Part shown: positions 13,165-25,223 of the stretch, piece by piece
How positions within the stretch are numbered: position 1 is the stretch's first letter
How the letters are laid out: every line of letters begins with the position of its first letter
From: Streptomyces rimosus subsp. rimosus
GTDB taxonomy: Bacteria; Actinomycetota; Actinomycetes; Streptomycetales; Streptomycetaceae
Direction: 5' to 3'
Assembly: GCF_000720725.1 (NCBI RefSeq)
Contig: NZ_JOCQ01000100.1
Span: 1-32,492, forward strand
DNA length: 32,492 nucleotides
Program-made: the position numbers and the translations under genes
Notes under the pieces: generated by a model
Seen by the model: only the letters and a program-made list of their open reading frames with translations
Databases searched by the model: none
Told to the model about the DNA's origin: nothing

Positions 13165-14596
13165 ACGCACGGAACTTGGCGGCGAGCGAGCCGTCCTCGG
13201 GCTGCCCGTAGGTGTAGAGGTACTCCACCGTCCAGAAGGGATAGTTGCGTTGTCCACCCCACTCGATGTCGGGCTCGCGCCCGTTCAGCCGGATGCCGGT
13301 CACCCGCGGGTGCTTGGCCGCCGCGTACACCTCCGCGTATCCGATCGCACCCGGTACGCGGCCCACCGCGTCCAGCAGGCCGCCGGTGCTGTTCACCTCG
13401 CAGCGCGTGACGCGTGCCGACGCGTCCCGGTCCTTGCCGCTGCAGTCATACGACGACACCGAGCCCGGCTCCGACCCGCCCAGCACGGACGTCTCGAACG
13501 CCCGGCGGGTGCCCGAGGCGGCGTCCCGCCCGACGATGCTGACCGGCAGGTCGTTGCCGCCGAGCTGCTCCCAGTTGGTGTACCGGCCGGTGTAGATGCC
13601 GCGCAGCTGCTCGGTGGTGAGGTTGTGGACGCCGGTCCGCTCGTTCACCACCAGGCCGAGCAGGATGACACCGACGTGCCGGCCCTCCAGCTTCCGGTAG
13701 ATGGACGGTGCGGCCACGTCCGACACGGCCAGGAAGGCCGGTCCGCCGTCCGGAGCGGACCTGCCCGCCTTGTCCAGCTTCCCCAGCCCGGACAGACTGC
13801 CGCTCTCCGCCACGTCGATCTTCGCACCCCGGCAGCGCGCCTCGTACTGATCGGCGATCTCCCGCATCGGCGGTGCGAAGGCCGTGGAGCCGTCGACGGT
13901 CAACCGCCCGGCCGCGCACTCCGCGTTCACCACCACCGTCTGCCCGCTGAGCAGCAGTCCGCCGAGCAGACCGACCAGGATGATGCACACGCCGCCCAGG
14001 GCGAGACTCAGCTTGCGCGGGCCCCAGCGCTGCGTGTTGCGGCGGATCCGCCCGCCGCTGATGAACCCGCCGACGACGACCTCGCCCGGACAGCGCCCGT
14101 TACCGCTCCCGTCGCCGCTCCCGCTCCCCTCGTCCGCCGACAGCAGCACCAGCAGTTTGAAGTGGTTGCGTTTGTTCAGCGGCACCTTGGGGACGACGAG
14201 ACGGCCGCCGCTGTGCCGCAGGCCACCGCCGTTACGGGTCAGCATGCCCACCAGGTCCGGCGGATTGGCGTCCGGCACCTCCACCCCGATGACCGTGCGT
14301 CCGGTGAACTCGACCGTCAGCGGCTCCTGGTAGTCCTGCCGCACGATGTCCTTGCCGCCGTCGTTCTCGAACCGCAGCAGCGTCAGCGTGGCGTCGGTGA
14401 TCTCCTGGTCGCGCCGGAGCAGCCGCAGTTGTACGAGGCTGTGCGCGTCCCGCGGGTTCATACCGATCGCGGTGTCCATCTGGACGCGGTAGCCGATGCG
14501 CTTGCGGCCCGGCAGGAACCGTTCCACGGCCCAGAGCACGGCGGTGGCGACGAGCCCGGCCGCGGCGAGGAGCGTCTCGGTGTCCGGCAGGGTCAC
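13067..14596 (-). CDS. Membrane-anchored PstS-like substrate-binding protein
   Basis: 509 aa. An N-terminal hydrophobic helix (LLAAAGLVATAVLWAVERFL) is followed by a ~150-residue domain of unknown type. A second membrane helix (LALGGVCIILVGLLGGLLL) lies about residues 195-215, and then comes a phosphate-binding-protein-like domain: L-T-V-D-G-S-T-A-F near its start, DVAESGSLSGLGKL, VNERTGVHNLTTEQLRGIYTGRYTNW, and the ligand loop R-D-A-A-S-G-T-R. These follow PstS-type periplasmic proteins, but no pst permease genes adjoin and the N-terminal part is not a lipobox signal. It may be a sensor or anchored scavenger rather than a transporter subunit. GTG at 14596 follows GAGGT. Confidence 0.82.
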   Translation of the reverse strand: MTLPDTETLLAAAGLVATAVLWAVERFLPGRKRIGYRVQMDTAIGMNPRDAHSLVQLRLLRRDQEITDATLTLLRFENDGGKDIVRQDYQEPLTVEFTGRTVIGVEVPDANPPDLVGMLTRNGGGLRHSGGRLVVPKVPLNKRNHFKLLVLLSADEGSGSGDGSGNGRCPGEVVVGGFISGGRIRRNTQRWGPRKLSLALGGVCIILVGLLGGLLLSGQTVVVNAECAAGRLTVDGSTAFAPPMREIADQYEARCRGAKIDVAESGSLSGLGKLDKAGRSAPDGGPAFLAVSDVAAPSIYRKLEGRHVGVILLGLVVNERTGVHNLTTEQLRGIYTGRYTNWEQLGGNDLPVSIVGRDAASGTRRAFETSVLGGSEPGSVSSYDCSGKDRDASARVTRCEVNSTGGLLDAVGRVPGAIGYAEVYAAAKHPRVTGIRLNGREPDIEWGGQRNYPFWTVEYLYTYGQPEDGSLAAKFRAFMDSDTAKNILRKYRHVPCADRPAAPGSVCRS

Positions 14597-14777
14597 GACT
14601 ACCTCGCACAGCTGATCGGATGGCGGAATGCCTGCAATGTAGGGAGGCCACGGGGTGCCCGGAACGGCTTCGGCAAGCCGTCACCAGAGGTTCATCCGCC
14701 GTCCGCGTGGCCGGATGCGGAGGCCTTCCCGACGTATCCGGCCGCCCCTGGAATCAGGACCTGTAAGCTCCAGAAAT

Positions 14778-15263
14778 ATGAGGATGACCGAGGGCGTCGA
14801 GTGGGCCCTGCACTGCTGTGTGACCCTGGCCTGGCTTGGCGACGAGCGGCCCGTGTCGACGGCCCGGCTGGCCGCCTCCTTCGAGCTGCCCCCGGCCTAC
14901 CTGAACAAGCGCCTCCAGGCGCTCGTACGGGCCGGCATCCTGTCCTCGACCCCCGGCGCCCGCGGCGGCTTCCGGCTGGCCCGGCCGCCCGAGCGGATCA
15001 CCCTGATGGATGTCGTCGCCGCCATCGAGGGCACCGACGACGTCTTCCGCTGTACGGAGATCCGACGCCGGGGCTCCGGCGCCGAGGCGCCCGACCGGGA
15101 CTTCCGCCGCCCCTGCGGCATCTCCACCGCGATGCGCAGGGCCGAGCTGGCCTGGCGCCGCGAGCTCGCCGAACAGACCCTCGCCGACATCCTGGCCGGC
15201 ACCCCGGAACCGGCGGCGGAGCGTACCCGCCGCTGGTTCGCCACCGAGAGGACGGGCACCTGA
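14778..15263 (+). CDS. Rrf2-family transcriptional regulator
   Basis: 161 aa beginning MRMTEGVEWALHCCVTLAWLG, with a winged helix: VSTARLAASFELPPAYLNKR, L-Q-A-L-V-R-A-G, S-T-P-G-A-R-G-G-F-R-L-A-R wing, and ITLMDVVAAIEG. These are Rrf2 signatures. Only two Cys occur in the region where Fe-S members have three (F-R-C and R-R-P-C-G), with an extended spacer, so cluster binding is doubtful. ATG at 14778 is chosen because it opens the conserved domain. Its stop overlaps the next start (TGATG), so it probably regulates its own operon with the acetyltransferase. Confidence 0.88.
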   Translation: MRMTEGVEWALHCCVTLAWLGDERPVSTARLAASFELPPAYLNKRLQALVRAGILSSTPGARGGFRLARPPERITLMDVVAAIEGTDDVFRCTEIRRRGSGAEAPDRDFRRPCGISTAMRRAELAWRRELAEQTLADILAGTPEPAAERTRRWFATERTGT

Positions 15264-16303
15264 TGGACGACCGGCAGCCGCACTCCCAGCCGGCACGCCA
15301 GACACCGCACGCAGCTCAGGCACCGCATGCACCCCAGGCGCCGCACGGGTCCCAGGGGATACAAGGACCGCGGGCGCCACAGGAACCACAAGAACCACAG
15401 ATGTCTCCCGCACCCCAGCCCGACGCCGAGGCGCCGTCCCCGCGGCCCTCGGACGCCGAGCGGATGCGTACCGAACCGCTCGACCAGGCACGGACCGACG
15501 CCTACCTCCGGCGCATCGGCGCCACCCGGCCGGCGGCGCCCGACGCCGGGGCGCTGCGCGACCTGCACCTGCGGCATCTGCGGGCGGTCCCCTTCGAGAA
15601 CCTCTCCGTGCACCTCGAAGAGGACATCACCCTGGACCCCAAGGCGCTGGTGGACAAGATCGTCGCGGATTCGCGCGGTGGCTTCTGCTACGAACTCAAC
15701 GGCGCCTTCGCCGCCCTGCTCCGCGCCCTCGGCTACCGGGTCGACCTCCTCGCCGCCCGGGTCTTCGGCCCGGACGGCCCCGGCATCCCGTACGACCACC
15801 TCGCGCTGCGCGTCCACGGCGGCGACGAGCACGACGGCGACGGGCTCGGCGATGACGGGTCCGACGGCGGCGGGAACAACGGGCCGTGGCTCGCCGACAT
15901 CGGCTTCGGCAGGAACAGCCACCACCCGCTGCGCCTGGACAGCCGCGACGATCAACCCGACCCGGCCGGGGTGTTCCGCATCGAGGAGACCGCCGACGGC
16001 GACCTCGACGTCCTGCGGGACGGCCGTCCGCAGTACCGGCTCGAACAGCGGCCGCGCGCGCTGGCGGACTTCGCGGCGGGCTGCTGGTACCACCGCACCT
16101 CGCCGGAGTCGCACTTCACCCGGTCCTTGGTCTGCTCCCGGCTGACGGAGTCCGGGCGCGTCACGCTCTCCGGCCGTACGCTCGTGATCACGGCCGCCGA
16201 CGGCAGCCGCGAGGAGCGCGAGCTGACCGATGCCGAGGTGCTCCCCGCGTACCGCACCCACTTCGGCATCAAGCTGGACCGGATACCGGCCCTGCGCGGC
16301 TGA
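15263..16303 (+). CDS. Arylamine N-acetyltransferase
   Basis: 346 aa. It transfers acetyl groups from acetyl-CoA to aromatic amines or hydrazines. The catalytic triad is visible: Cys142 in RGGFCYELNGAF, His179 in PYDHLALRV and Asp212 in LADIGFG. FENLSVHL and RSLVCSRL are further family motifs. Two oddities: about 70 N-terminal residues rich in Pro, Gln, Ala and His precede the usual start (near RTDAYLRRIGA), and an insertion of ~18 Gly/Asp/Asn residues lies between the His and Asp. Start by TGATG overlap with the Rrf2 gene; an ATG further in (MRTEPLDQ) would give a near-normal length. Homologous NATs also close ansamycin rings, but no such cluster is visible. Confidence 0.92.
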   Translation: MDDRQPHSQPARQTPHAAQAPHAPQAPHGSQGIQGPRAPQEPQEPQMSPAPQPDAEAPSPRPSDAERMRTEPLDQARTDAYLRRIGATRPAAPDAGALRDLHLRHLRAVPFENLSVHLEEDITLDPKALVDKIVADSRGGFCYELNGAFAALLRALGYRVDLLAARVFGPDGPGIPYDHLALRVHGGDEHDGDGLGDDGSDGGGNNGPWLADIGFGRNSHHPLRLDSRDDQPDPAGVFRIEETADGDLDVLRDGRPQYRLEQRPRALADFAAGCWYHRTSPESHFTRSLVCSRLTESGRVTLSGRTLVITAADGSREERELTDAEVLPAYRTHFGIKLDRIPALRG

Positions 16304-16336
16304 CGGCGGTCCGGCGCGAGCCGCACGGCGTACGCC

Positions 16337-16582
16337 CTACTCGGCCTCCAGCCAGCCCTCGTACTCATCGGCCAGGGCGTCCAGCTTCGCCGGGTCGTGG
16401 ACGCCTGCCGGGTCCTCGACCACCACCAGCCACTGGGCGTCCTCGGCGTCGTCCTCACCTGCCAGGGCGTCCCGTACGAGCTGGGGCTCCTCGGTGACGC
16501 CGAAGCGCTCGGCCAGCGCCTCGGCGACCTCCTCGGCGGAGTCGCGGTCGGGCAGCACCAGAACATGTCGTACATCGCTCAC
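16337..16582 (-). CDS. Small acidic conserved protein, 81 aa
   Basis: GTG at 16582 gives a start like MSDVRHVLVLPDRDSAEEVA followed by an alpha/beta pattern (ALAERFGVTEEP; AQWLVVVEDP) and an acidic end EYEGWLEAE. Small proteins of this kind lie next to holA in Streptomyces. The function is unknown. It diverges from holA across a 72-bp gap. Confidence 0.78.
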   Translation of the reverse strand: MSDVRHVLVLPDRDSAEEVAEALAERFGVTEEPQLVRDALAGEDDAEDAQWLVVVEDPAGVHDPAKLDALADEYEGWLEAE

Positions 16583-16654
16583 CCGGACATTGTCCGGCAG
16601 CGCGGGCCGAGGGCCGAACGGCATTGTCGGTGGGGCGTGGGATGCTGGAGCGCG

Positions 16655-17638
16655 ATGGCCAGGAAGACAGCAAACGACGACCCGCTCGCGCCGATCACGA
16701 TCGCCGTGGGCCAGGAGGACCTGCTCCTGGACCGCGCCGTGCAGCAGGTGGTGGCGGCGGCCCGCGCCGCCGACGCGGACACCGATGTACGCGACCTCGC
16801 GCCCGACCAGCTCCAGCCCGGCACGCTCGCCGAGCTGACCAGCCCCTCGCTGTTCGCCGAGCGCAAGGTCGTGGTGGTCCGCAACGCCCAGGACCTGTCC
16901 GCGGACTCGGTCAAGGACGTCAAGGCGTACGTCGGCGCCCCGGTCGAGGAGATCACGCTGGTGCTGCTGCACGCGGGCGGCGCCAAAGGCAAGGGCCTGC
17001 TGGACGCCGCCCGCAAGGCCGGCGCGCGGGAGGTCGCCTGCCCCAAGATGACCAAGCCCGCCGACCGCCTGGCGTTCGTGCGCGCCGAGTTCCGTACGGC
17101 CGGCCGCTCCGCCACCCCCGAGGCGTGCCAGGCGCTGGTGGACGCGATCGGCAGCGACCTGCGCGAGCTGGCCTCGGCCTGCTCGCAGCTGGTCGCCGAC
17201 ATCGAGGGCACGATCGACGACGCCATCGTCGGCCGCTACTACCGCGGCCGGGCCGAGGCGTCCAGCTTCACCGTCGCTGACCGCGCCGTGGAGGGCCGGG
17301 CCGCCGAGGCCCTGGAGGCGCTGCGCTGGGCCATGTCGACGGGTGTCGCCCCCGTCATGATCACCAGTGCGCTCGCCCAGGGCGTCCGCGCCATCGGCAA
17401 GCTGGCCTCCGCCCCGCGCGGCGCCCGCCCCGGCGACCTCGCCCGCGAGCTGGGCATGCCGCCCTGGAAGATCGACCGGGTGCGGCAGCAGATGCGCGGC
17501 TGGTCGGCGGACGGCGTCGCGACGGCGCTGCTCGCGGTGGCCGAGGCCGACGCGGGGGTCAAGGGCGGCGGCGACGATCCCGAGTACGCGCTCGAAAAGG
17601 CCGTCGTCACGATCGCCCGCGCGGCCCGCTCCCGCTGA
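16655..17638 (+). CDS. holA: DNA polymerase III delta subunit
   Basis: 327 aa. HolA opens the sliding clamp within the clamp loader. Visible are ITIAVGQEDLLLDRAVQQVV at the N-terminus, LTSPSLFAERKVVVVRNAQD, LLHAGGAKGKGLLDAARKAG, ACPKMTKPADRLAFV, and the helical collar region (ALRWAMSTGVAPVMITSALAQ… WKIDRVRQQMRGW). ATG at 16655 (MARKTANDDP) opens the conserved domain. In Streptomyces it normally lies beside comEC; here three other genes plus the small acidic gene lie between. Confidence 0.95.
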   Translation: MARKTANDDPLAPITIAVGQEDLLLDRAVQQVVAAARAADADTDVRDLAPDQLQPGTLAELTSPSLFAERKVVVVRNAQDLSADSVKDVKAYVGAPVEEITLVLLHAGGAKGKGLLDAARKAGAREVACPKMTKPADRLAFVRAEFRTAGRSATPEACQALVDAIGSDLRELASACSQLVADIEGTIDDAIVGRYYRGRAEASSFTVADRAVEGRAAEALEALRWAMSTGVAPVMITSALAQGVRAIGKLASAPRGARPGDLARELGMPPWKIDRVRQQMRGWSADGVATALLAVAEADAGVKGGGDDPEYALEKAVVTIARAARSR

Positions 17639-17659
17639 GGGGCGGGAGCCGCCCCCACC

Positions 17660-18673
17660 TCATCTGCCCAGCTTCCGCAGCGTCTCCGTCGCGCAGTTCT
17701 TGAGCATGCCGGCGACCTGGTCGGTCGTCGGTGGCTTGGCCGAGCCGTTGCGGGAGGTGTAGCTCGACCACGTGATCTGGTACGTCATCCAGCCGTCGCG
17801 GACGCCGAGGATCACGTACGAGCCGCTGCTGTCGTCGGACCGGCTGACGAGGTACGCCTCGTCGCCGATGCCGGGCACCGGCGTGACCTTGTACGCGACC
17901 GAGCTGCGCTGGCTCTCGTACGCGCGGTAGCCGTCCGCGAACTCCGCCGTCGGATCGGTCTTCTTGTGCAGGGTGGCGGCGCTGTAGACCCAGGTCGAGG
18001 AGTAGTCGTTGCTGCCCGCGTCGGACGCCTTCAGCTCCGCGTTGCACCACATCGAGTCCACCGCGCCCTGCTGCACACCGCTGTACTGCGGGTTCTGCGC
18101 ACTGCTGCCCGACGTGCCGGACGAGCCCGATGTGCCGGACGACGAGGACGAGCCGCCGGCCGGCTTGATCTTGTAGTTCGAGCTCTCGAAGGGCGTGAAC
18201 GAGGTCCGGTTGCACAGGTCGGAGGTGTACGAGTAGCCCGCCAGATCGGGATCGGGCTGCGCGTCGCCGAAGGCGCCGGCGGCGAAGAGGATCGCGCCGC
18301 CCATCGCCGACGCGGCGATCGCCCCGCCGAGCGCCCACAGCCAGTGCTGCGCACTTCCGCCGCCGGAACCGCCGGAGCCACCAGGCCCTCCGGAGCCACC
18401 AGGCCCTCCGGAGCCACCAGGCCCTCCGGTCCCGACCGCTCCCGTACCCGCCTGCTGCGGTCCGCCGGCCGCCGGATAGCCGTAAGCACCACCCATGCCG
18501 GGACCAGCGCCGGGCCCCACCCCGTACGGATTCTGCTGCGGAAACCCGGGACCGAACGGCCCCGGCCCAGCCCCCGGACCACCCTGTCCCGGCTGGGCAG
18601 GCGTGGACGCCGGTGCCTGCTGTGGCGGCTGTGGCTGCGTATACGGATTGTTCGGGTCCCCCGGAATCGACAT
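17660..18673 (-). CDS. Pro/Gly/Gln-rich single-pass membrane protein
   Basis: 337 aa. An N-terminal ~105 residues rich in Pro, Gln and Gly with GGPGGS repeats is followed by one membrane helix (WLWALGGAIAASAMGGAILF) and an extracytoplasmic domain with a Ser/Gly linker, two or more Cys (SDLCNRTSF; MWCNAEL; KNCATETL) and a beta-rich C-terminal part (SYVILGVRDGWMTYQITWSS). This layout is common in Streptomyces envelope proteins of unknown role. ATG at 18673 (MSIPGDPNNPY) is chosen; longer frames have no ribosome site. Convergent with holA. Confidence 0.85.
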   Translation of the reverse strand: MSIPGDPNNPYTQPQPPQQAPASTPAQPGQGGPGAGPGPFGPGFPQQNPYGVGPGAGPGMGGAYGYPAAGGPQQAGTGAVGTGGPGGSGGPGGSGGPGGSGGSGGGSAQHWLWALGGAIAASAMGGAILFAAGAFGDAQPDPDLAGYSYTSDLCNRTSFTPFESSNYKIKPAGGSSSSSGTSGSSGTSGSSAQNPQYSGVQQGAVDSMWCNAELKASDAGSNDYSSTWVYSAATLHKKTDPTAEFADGYRAYESQRSSVAYKVTPVPGIGDEAYLVSRSDDSSGSYVILGVRDGWMTYQITWSSYTSRNGSAKPPTTDQVAGMLKNCATETLRKLGR

Positions 18674-19044
18674 GCGCGGCAGCGTAACCGACCGGCACGG
18701 CACCCAGGCCCCCTGCGGTGACGGGAACCACAGCCACCCCGCCGAATGCGCGGCCGCGCGCGCCCGCACGCCTCCTCATAGCCCTGCGCACGCCTCCCCG
18801 TAACCCTGCGCACCGGCACATGCCCTGCGCACCGGCCGTCGCAAGCTCCCCTATACGCCCCCGAACAACAACGGACCCCGCAGCACCCTGGGGAAGGGTG
18901 ACCGCGAGGTCCGTCGGTTCAAGCTGTATATGCGCCGTACCCGCGTGGCGAACGCTGGCCGTGTGCGGCGCGGTGGTGCACCGGAAGGAGCGGAGAGAGG
19001 GGCCGCTGAACCCTTACCGGCAGAGGTGGTACGTCAAGAACAGG
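18674..19044. other. 371-bp gap with rpsT terminator and short direct repeats
   Basis: CCCTGCGCAC occurs three times at 18782-18791, 18804-18813 and 18823-18832. A hairpin, ACGGACC (18871-18877) with GGTCCGT (18908-18914), lies downstream of rpsT and probably terminates it. No gene is seen. Confidence 0.6.
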
Positions 19045-19311
19045 TCAGGCCTTGAGGGCCGCGACCTTCTTGGCCAGCGCCGACTTCTTGTTGGCGGCGG
19101 CGTTCTTGTGGATGACACCCTTGCTGACGGCCTTGTCCAGCTTCTTGGCGGCCTCGGCCTGGGCGGTGGCGGCCTTCTGCAGGTCACCGGCCTCCACGGC
19201 CTCACGGGTGCGGCGGATCGCGGTACGCAGCGAAGACTTCACAGCCTTGTTGCGCTGCCGCGCCTTCTCGTTGGTCTTGATCCGCTTCATCTGGGACTTG
19301 ATGTTCGCCAC
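19045..19311 (-). CDS. rpsT: 30S ribosomal protein S20
   Basis: 88 aa, normal S20 length. It starts MANIKSQMKRIKTNEKARQR and has the S20 features: very basic N-terminal helix, KAVKSSLRTAIRRTREAVEA, and a second helix SKGVIHKNAAANKKSALAKK. It binds 16S rRNA early in small-subunit assembly. Divergent from lepA across 192 bp, as in other streptomycetes. Confidence 0.97.
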   Translation of the reverse strand: MANIKSQMKRIKTNEKARQRNKAVKSSLRTAIRRTREAVEAGDLQKAATAQAEAAKKLDKAVSKGVIHKNAAANKKSALAKKVAALKA

Positions 19312-19503
19312 GAAAGAGCCTTTTCAGGTTCGTTGGAATTTCGTCTCGCGCCTCGTACGAGAGAGGGCACAAAGCGCAGTGGACCAGGCTACCAGCAGCC
19401 TCCACGGCGTCCCAAACCGGACCAGGACCGCCGCGCATGGGACCATGGGGGAGACGAAAAACAACCGAGTCCCGCCTACCCGCGTTCTCTGAATGGACCC
19501 TGC

Positions 19504-21372
<1,869 letters not shown>

Positions 21373-21393
21373 CCCACCCGCGGTTTTGCTTTG

Positions 21394-21427
21394 CGCAGCC
21401 CCCGGCCGGTTCCGGTCGGGGGCTGCG
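21394..21427 (+). terminator. lepA terminator
   Basis: CGCAGCCCCCG and CGGGGGCTGCG form an 11-bp perfect stem with a 12-nt loop 20 bases past the lepA stop, preceded by the T-rich segment GGTTTTGCTTTG. Confidence 0.8.
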
Positions 21428-21641
21428 TGTTGCGTGCCGTGAGTCGCGTACGCACACGGAACGGCCGTCCGGGCCGTACGGCATCCGGGCGGTCGGCGGG
21501 GGAATCGGCGGACAAACGGTTTCCCGGACGCGCGGGGCGGCGTTGTCGTGGGTGGCAGCGGTGTTCCGGGCGGTCCAGGGGGCGCGTCCGGGCGGCATGA
21601 GCGCCGTGCCGCCGAGGAGACCGTGCCGGAAAGGGATACGC

Positions 21642-21929
21642 ATGAAGTACGTCAAGACCGCCGCGCTGCTCGCCGGCGCCGCGCTGTCGGTGGGCGTCGC
21701 CACGCCCGCCTCCGCCGACCGGACCGGGGCGGAGAAGTTCAAGAGCGGCGTCGTGGGAACGGCCGGAGAGGTGCAGCGGGCCGTCACCTCCCTCGGCGAC
21801 GCGGCGAAGAAGATCAACGGCACACTGCGCGGCGACGAGCACGTCGGCCACATGATCGGCGATTCGGCGACGTCGAACGCGCCCAGCGCGGACGGCATCG
21901 GGCTCCAGGCCGCTTCGATGGGGCGCTGA
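21642..21929 (+). CDS. Small secreted protein, 95 aa
   Basis: Classical signal peptide: M-K-Y-V-K, hydrophobic AALLAGAALSVGVAT, then P-A-S-A before D-R-T-G, predicting a mature protein of about 70 residues. The mature part is helical (EKFKSGVVGTAGEVQRAVTS… KKINGTLRG) with no Cys. ATG at 21642 follows GGAAAGGGA. No family recognised with confidence; it resembles the many small secreted Streptomyces proteins of unknown role. Confidence 0.75.
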   Translation: MKYVKTAALLAGAALSVGVATPASADRTGAEKFKSGVVGTAGEVQRAVTSLGDAAKKINGTLRGDEHVGHMIGDSATSNAPSADGIGLQAASMGR

Positions 21930-22526
21930 ACCTGGTTCACCGGCGGGCTGTACTGGGTTCACTGGGCCGCTGTACCCGGCTCACCGGGGCGTTGGGTCCG
22001 CTTCGGCGGGGCGTTGGGTCCGCGTCGGCGGGGCGTTGGGTCCGCGTCGGCGGGGCGCTGACCCGCTGCCGTAGCCAACACCGAACCTGTCCGGGCCGGG
22101 CCCGTCGCGGCCCGGACGGAACCGGTCCCCTTGCGCACCCCGGGAAGCGGGACGGACAAGTACGGAATCAGCCTCGGGCCCCCGGGAGCCGGGAGCCGGG
22201 AGCCGGGACAAGTACGGAACCAGCTTCACGAGCCCCGAGGGCCGGCGTCACGAACCCTAAGAACCGGCTTCACGGGCCCCAGGAACCGGCCTCACGCACC
22301 CCCGAAAGCCTCTCGGGAAGCCCGCACCGCGCCCGCACCGAGCCCACTCCAAGCCCCTCCCCCCACCCACCCCAGCCGAAATCTGTACCCACCAAACATC
22401 GCGCTGGTCACATCCTGAACCAGTCGGTCGCAGCCCCTTACGCCATGGCGCGACGCGTTCTAGTCTGATCACTGCTCGAAGGTTACTCGCGAGTCACCAG
22501 CAACGTAGCGGGCCCCGGAGGATGCC
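21930..22526. repeat. 597-bp repeat-rich spacer
   Basis: A 22-bp unit starting GGGGCGTTGGGTCCGC is tandemly repeated three times (21986-22007, 22008-22029, 22030-22051) with a partial fourth copy. A 7-bp GGGAGCC unit is repeated about 3-4 times near 22188-22208. A looser repeat built on ACCGGC(T/C)TCACG runs to about 22300. Frames crossing these are artefacts. The acyl-CoA ligase promoter should be between ~22440 and 22510. Confidence 0.75.
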
Positions 22527-24416
<1,890 letters not shown>

Positions 24417-24436
24417 CGGGCGGACGGCGCGCCGCC

Positions 24437-24456
24437 GGTACGGACCGGTCCGTACC
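24437..24456. repeat. 20-bp perfect palindrome between convergent genes
   Basis: GGTACGGACCGGTCCGTACC reads the same on both strands. It lies 20 bases after the ligase stop, in a 213-bp gap full of CGTAC/GCCGG words before the response-regulator stop at 24630. A cruciform or terminator role is possible. Confidence 0.6.
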
Positions 24457-24629
24457 GACTGCGCTCCGCCGCTACGGCCCGGGCCGTGCCGACTGCGCGC
24501 CGCCGGCACGGCCACCGGGGGACCGATGGCCGTACCGGCGGCACCACCCGGCCTACCGGCCGCTGCCCGGCGTACGGGCTGGTGTGCCCGGGCGTACGGG
24601 CAAGTACCCGCCCGGCGCGCCCCTACCGC

Positions 24630-25223
24630 CTACCGCCCCCGCCGCAGCGCCCGTACCGAATCCGCCATGCGCGCCACGCTCTCGCCCAGGTCGCGCTCGG
24701 TGGGGTCGTCGCTGGCGGAGAGGCGGCGCTCGATCTCGGAGATACGGTCCGCCAATTCGGCCATCCGGGCATGGTCCTGCTTTATGAGCCGGCGCAACTG
24801 CCGGTTTTTCCGGTGCAGATCGAGGAACACGTTGACCTTGGCGCGCAGCACCCACGGGTCGAAGGGTTTGGTGAGGTAGTCGGCGGCGCCGGTCGAATAG
24901 CCGCGGAAGGCGAAGCCGGAATCGCTTTCCGTACCGGTCAGGAAAATGATCGGGATGTCTTTCGTCTGGTCGAGACGCTTGATGTTGGAGGCGGTCTCGA
25001 AGCCGTCCATGCCGGGCATGAGGATGTCCAGCAGGACGACCGCGAATTCCTGCCGCAGCAGCGCTTTCATCGCCTCTTCACCGGAGCGGGCCCGGACGAG
25101 GGGTTCGCCGAGCGAGCCCAGGACCGCTTCCAGGGCGGCGAGGTTGTCTTCCATGTCGTCGACAAGGAGGATGCCCGCCCGGTCGTCGGTTCCGGCGGCG
25201 TCGGTGTCGGGTGCATGGGTCAT
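24630..25223 (-). CDS. OsaB-like response regulator without DNA-binding domain
   Basis: 197 aa. Receiver domain: I-L-L-V-D-D-M-E-D-N at the N-terminus, phospho-acceptor Asp66 in AVVLLDILMPGMDGFE, Thr in PIIFLTGTE and Lys in YLTKPFDPWVLRAKV. After the receiver comes a helical, coiled-coil-like tail (RKNRQLRRLIKQDHARMAEL… EIERRLSA) and no HTH, so it probably acts by protein contact. Its ATG overlaps the stop of the kinase gene (ATGA). Streptomyces OsaB, needed for osmoadaptation, has this kind of pairing; orthology here is inferred. Confidence 0.9.
   Translation of the reverse strand: MTHAPDTDAAGTDDRAGILLVDDMEDNLAALEAVLGSLGEPLVRARSGEEAMKALLRQEFAVVLLDILMPGMDGFETASNIKRLDQTKDIPIIFLTGTESDSGFAFRGYSTGAADYLTKPFDPWVLRAKVNVFLDLHRKNRQLRRLIKQDHARMAELADRISEIERRLSASDDPTERDLGESVARMADSVRALRRGR

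Noticed and set aside
13022..15262. Long plus-strand frame upstream of, and in frame with, the acetyltransferase
   Set aside because: It runs antisense through the PstS-like gene and across the Rrf2 gene in another frame; the real start is the TGATG at 15263.
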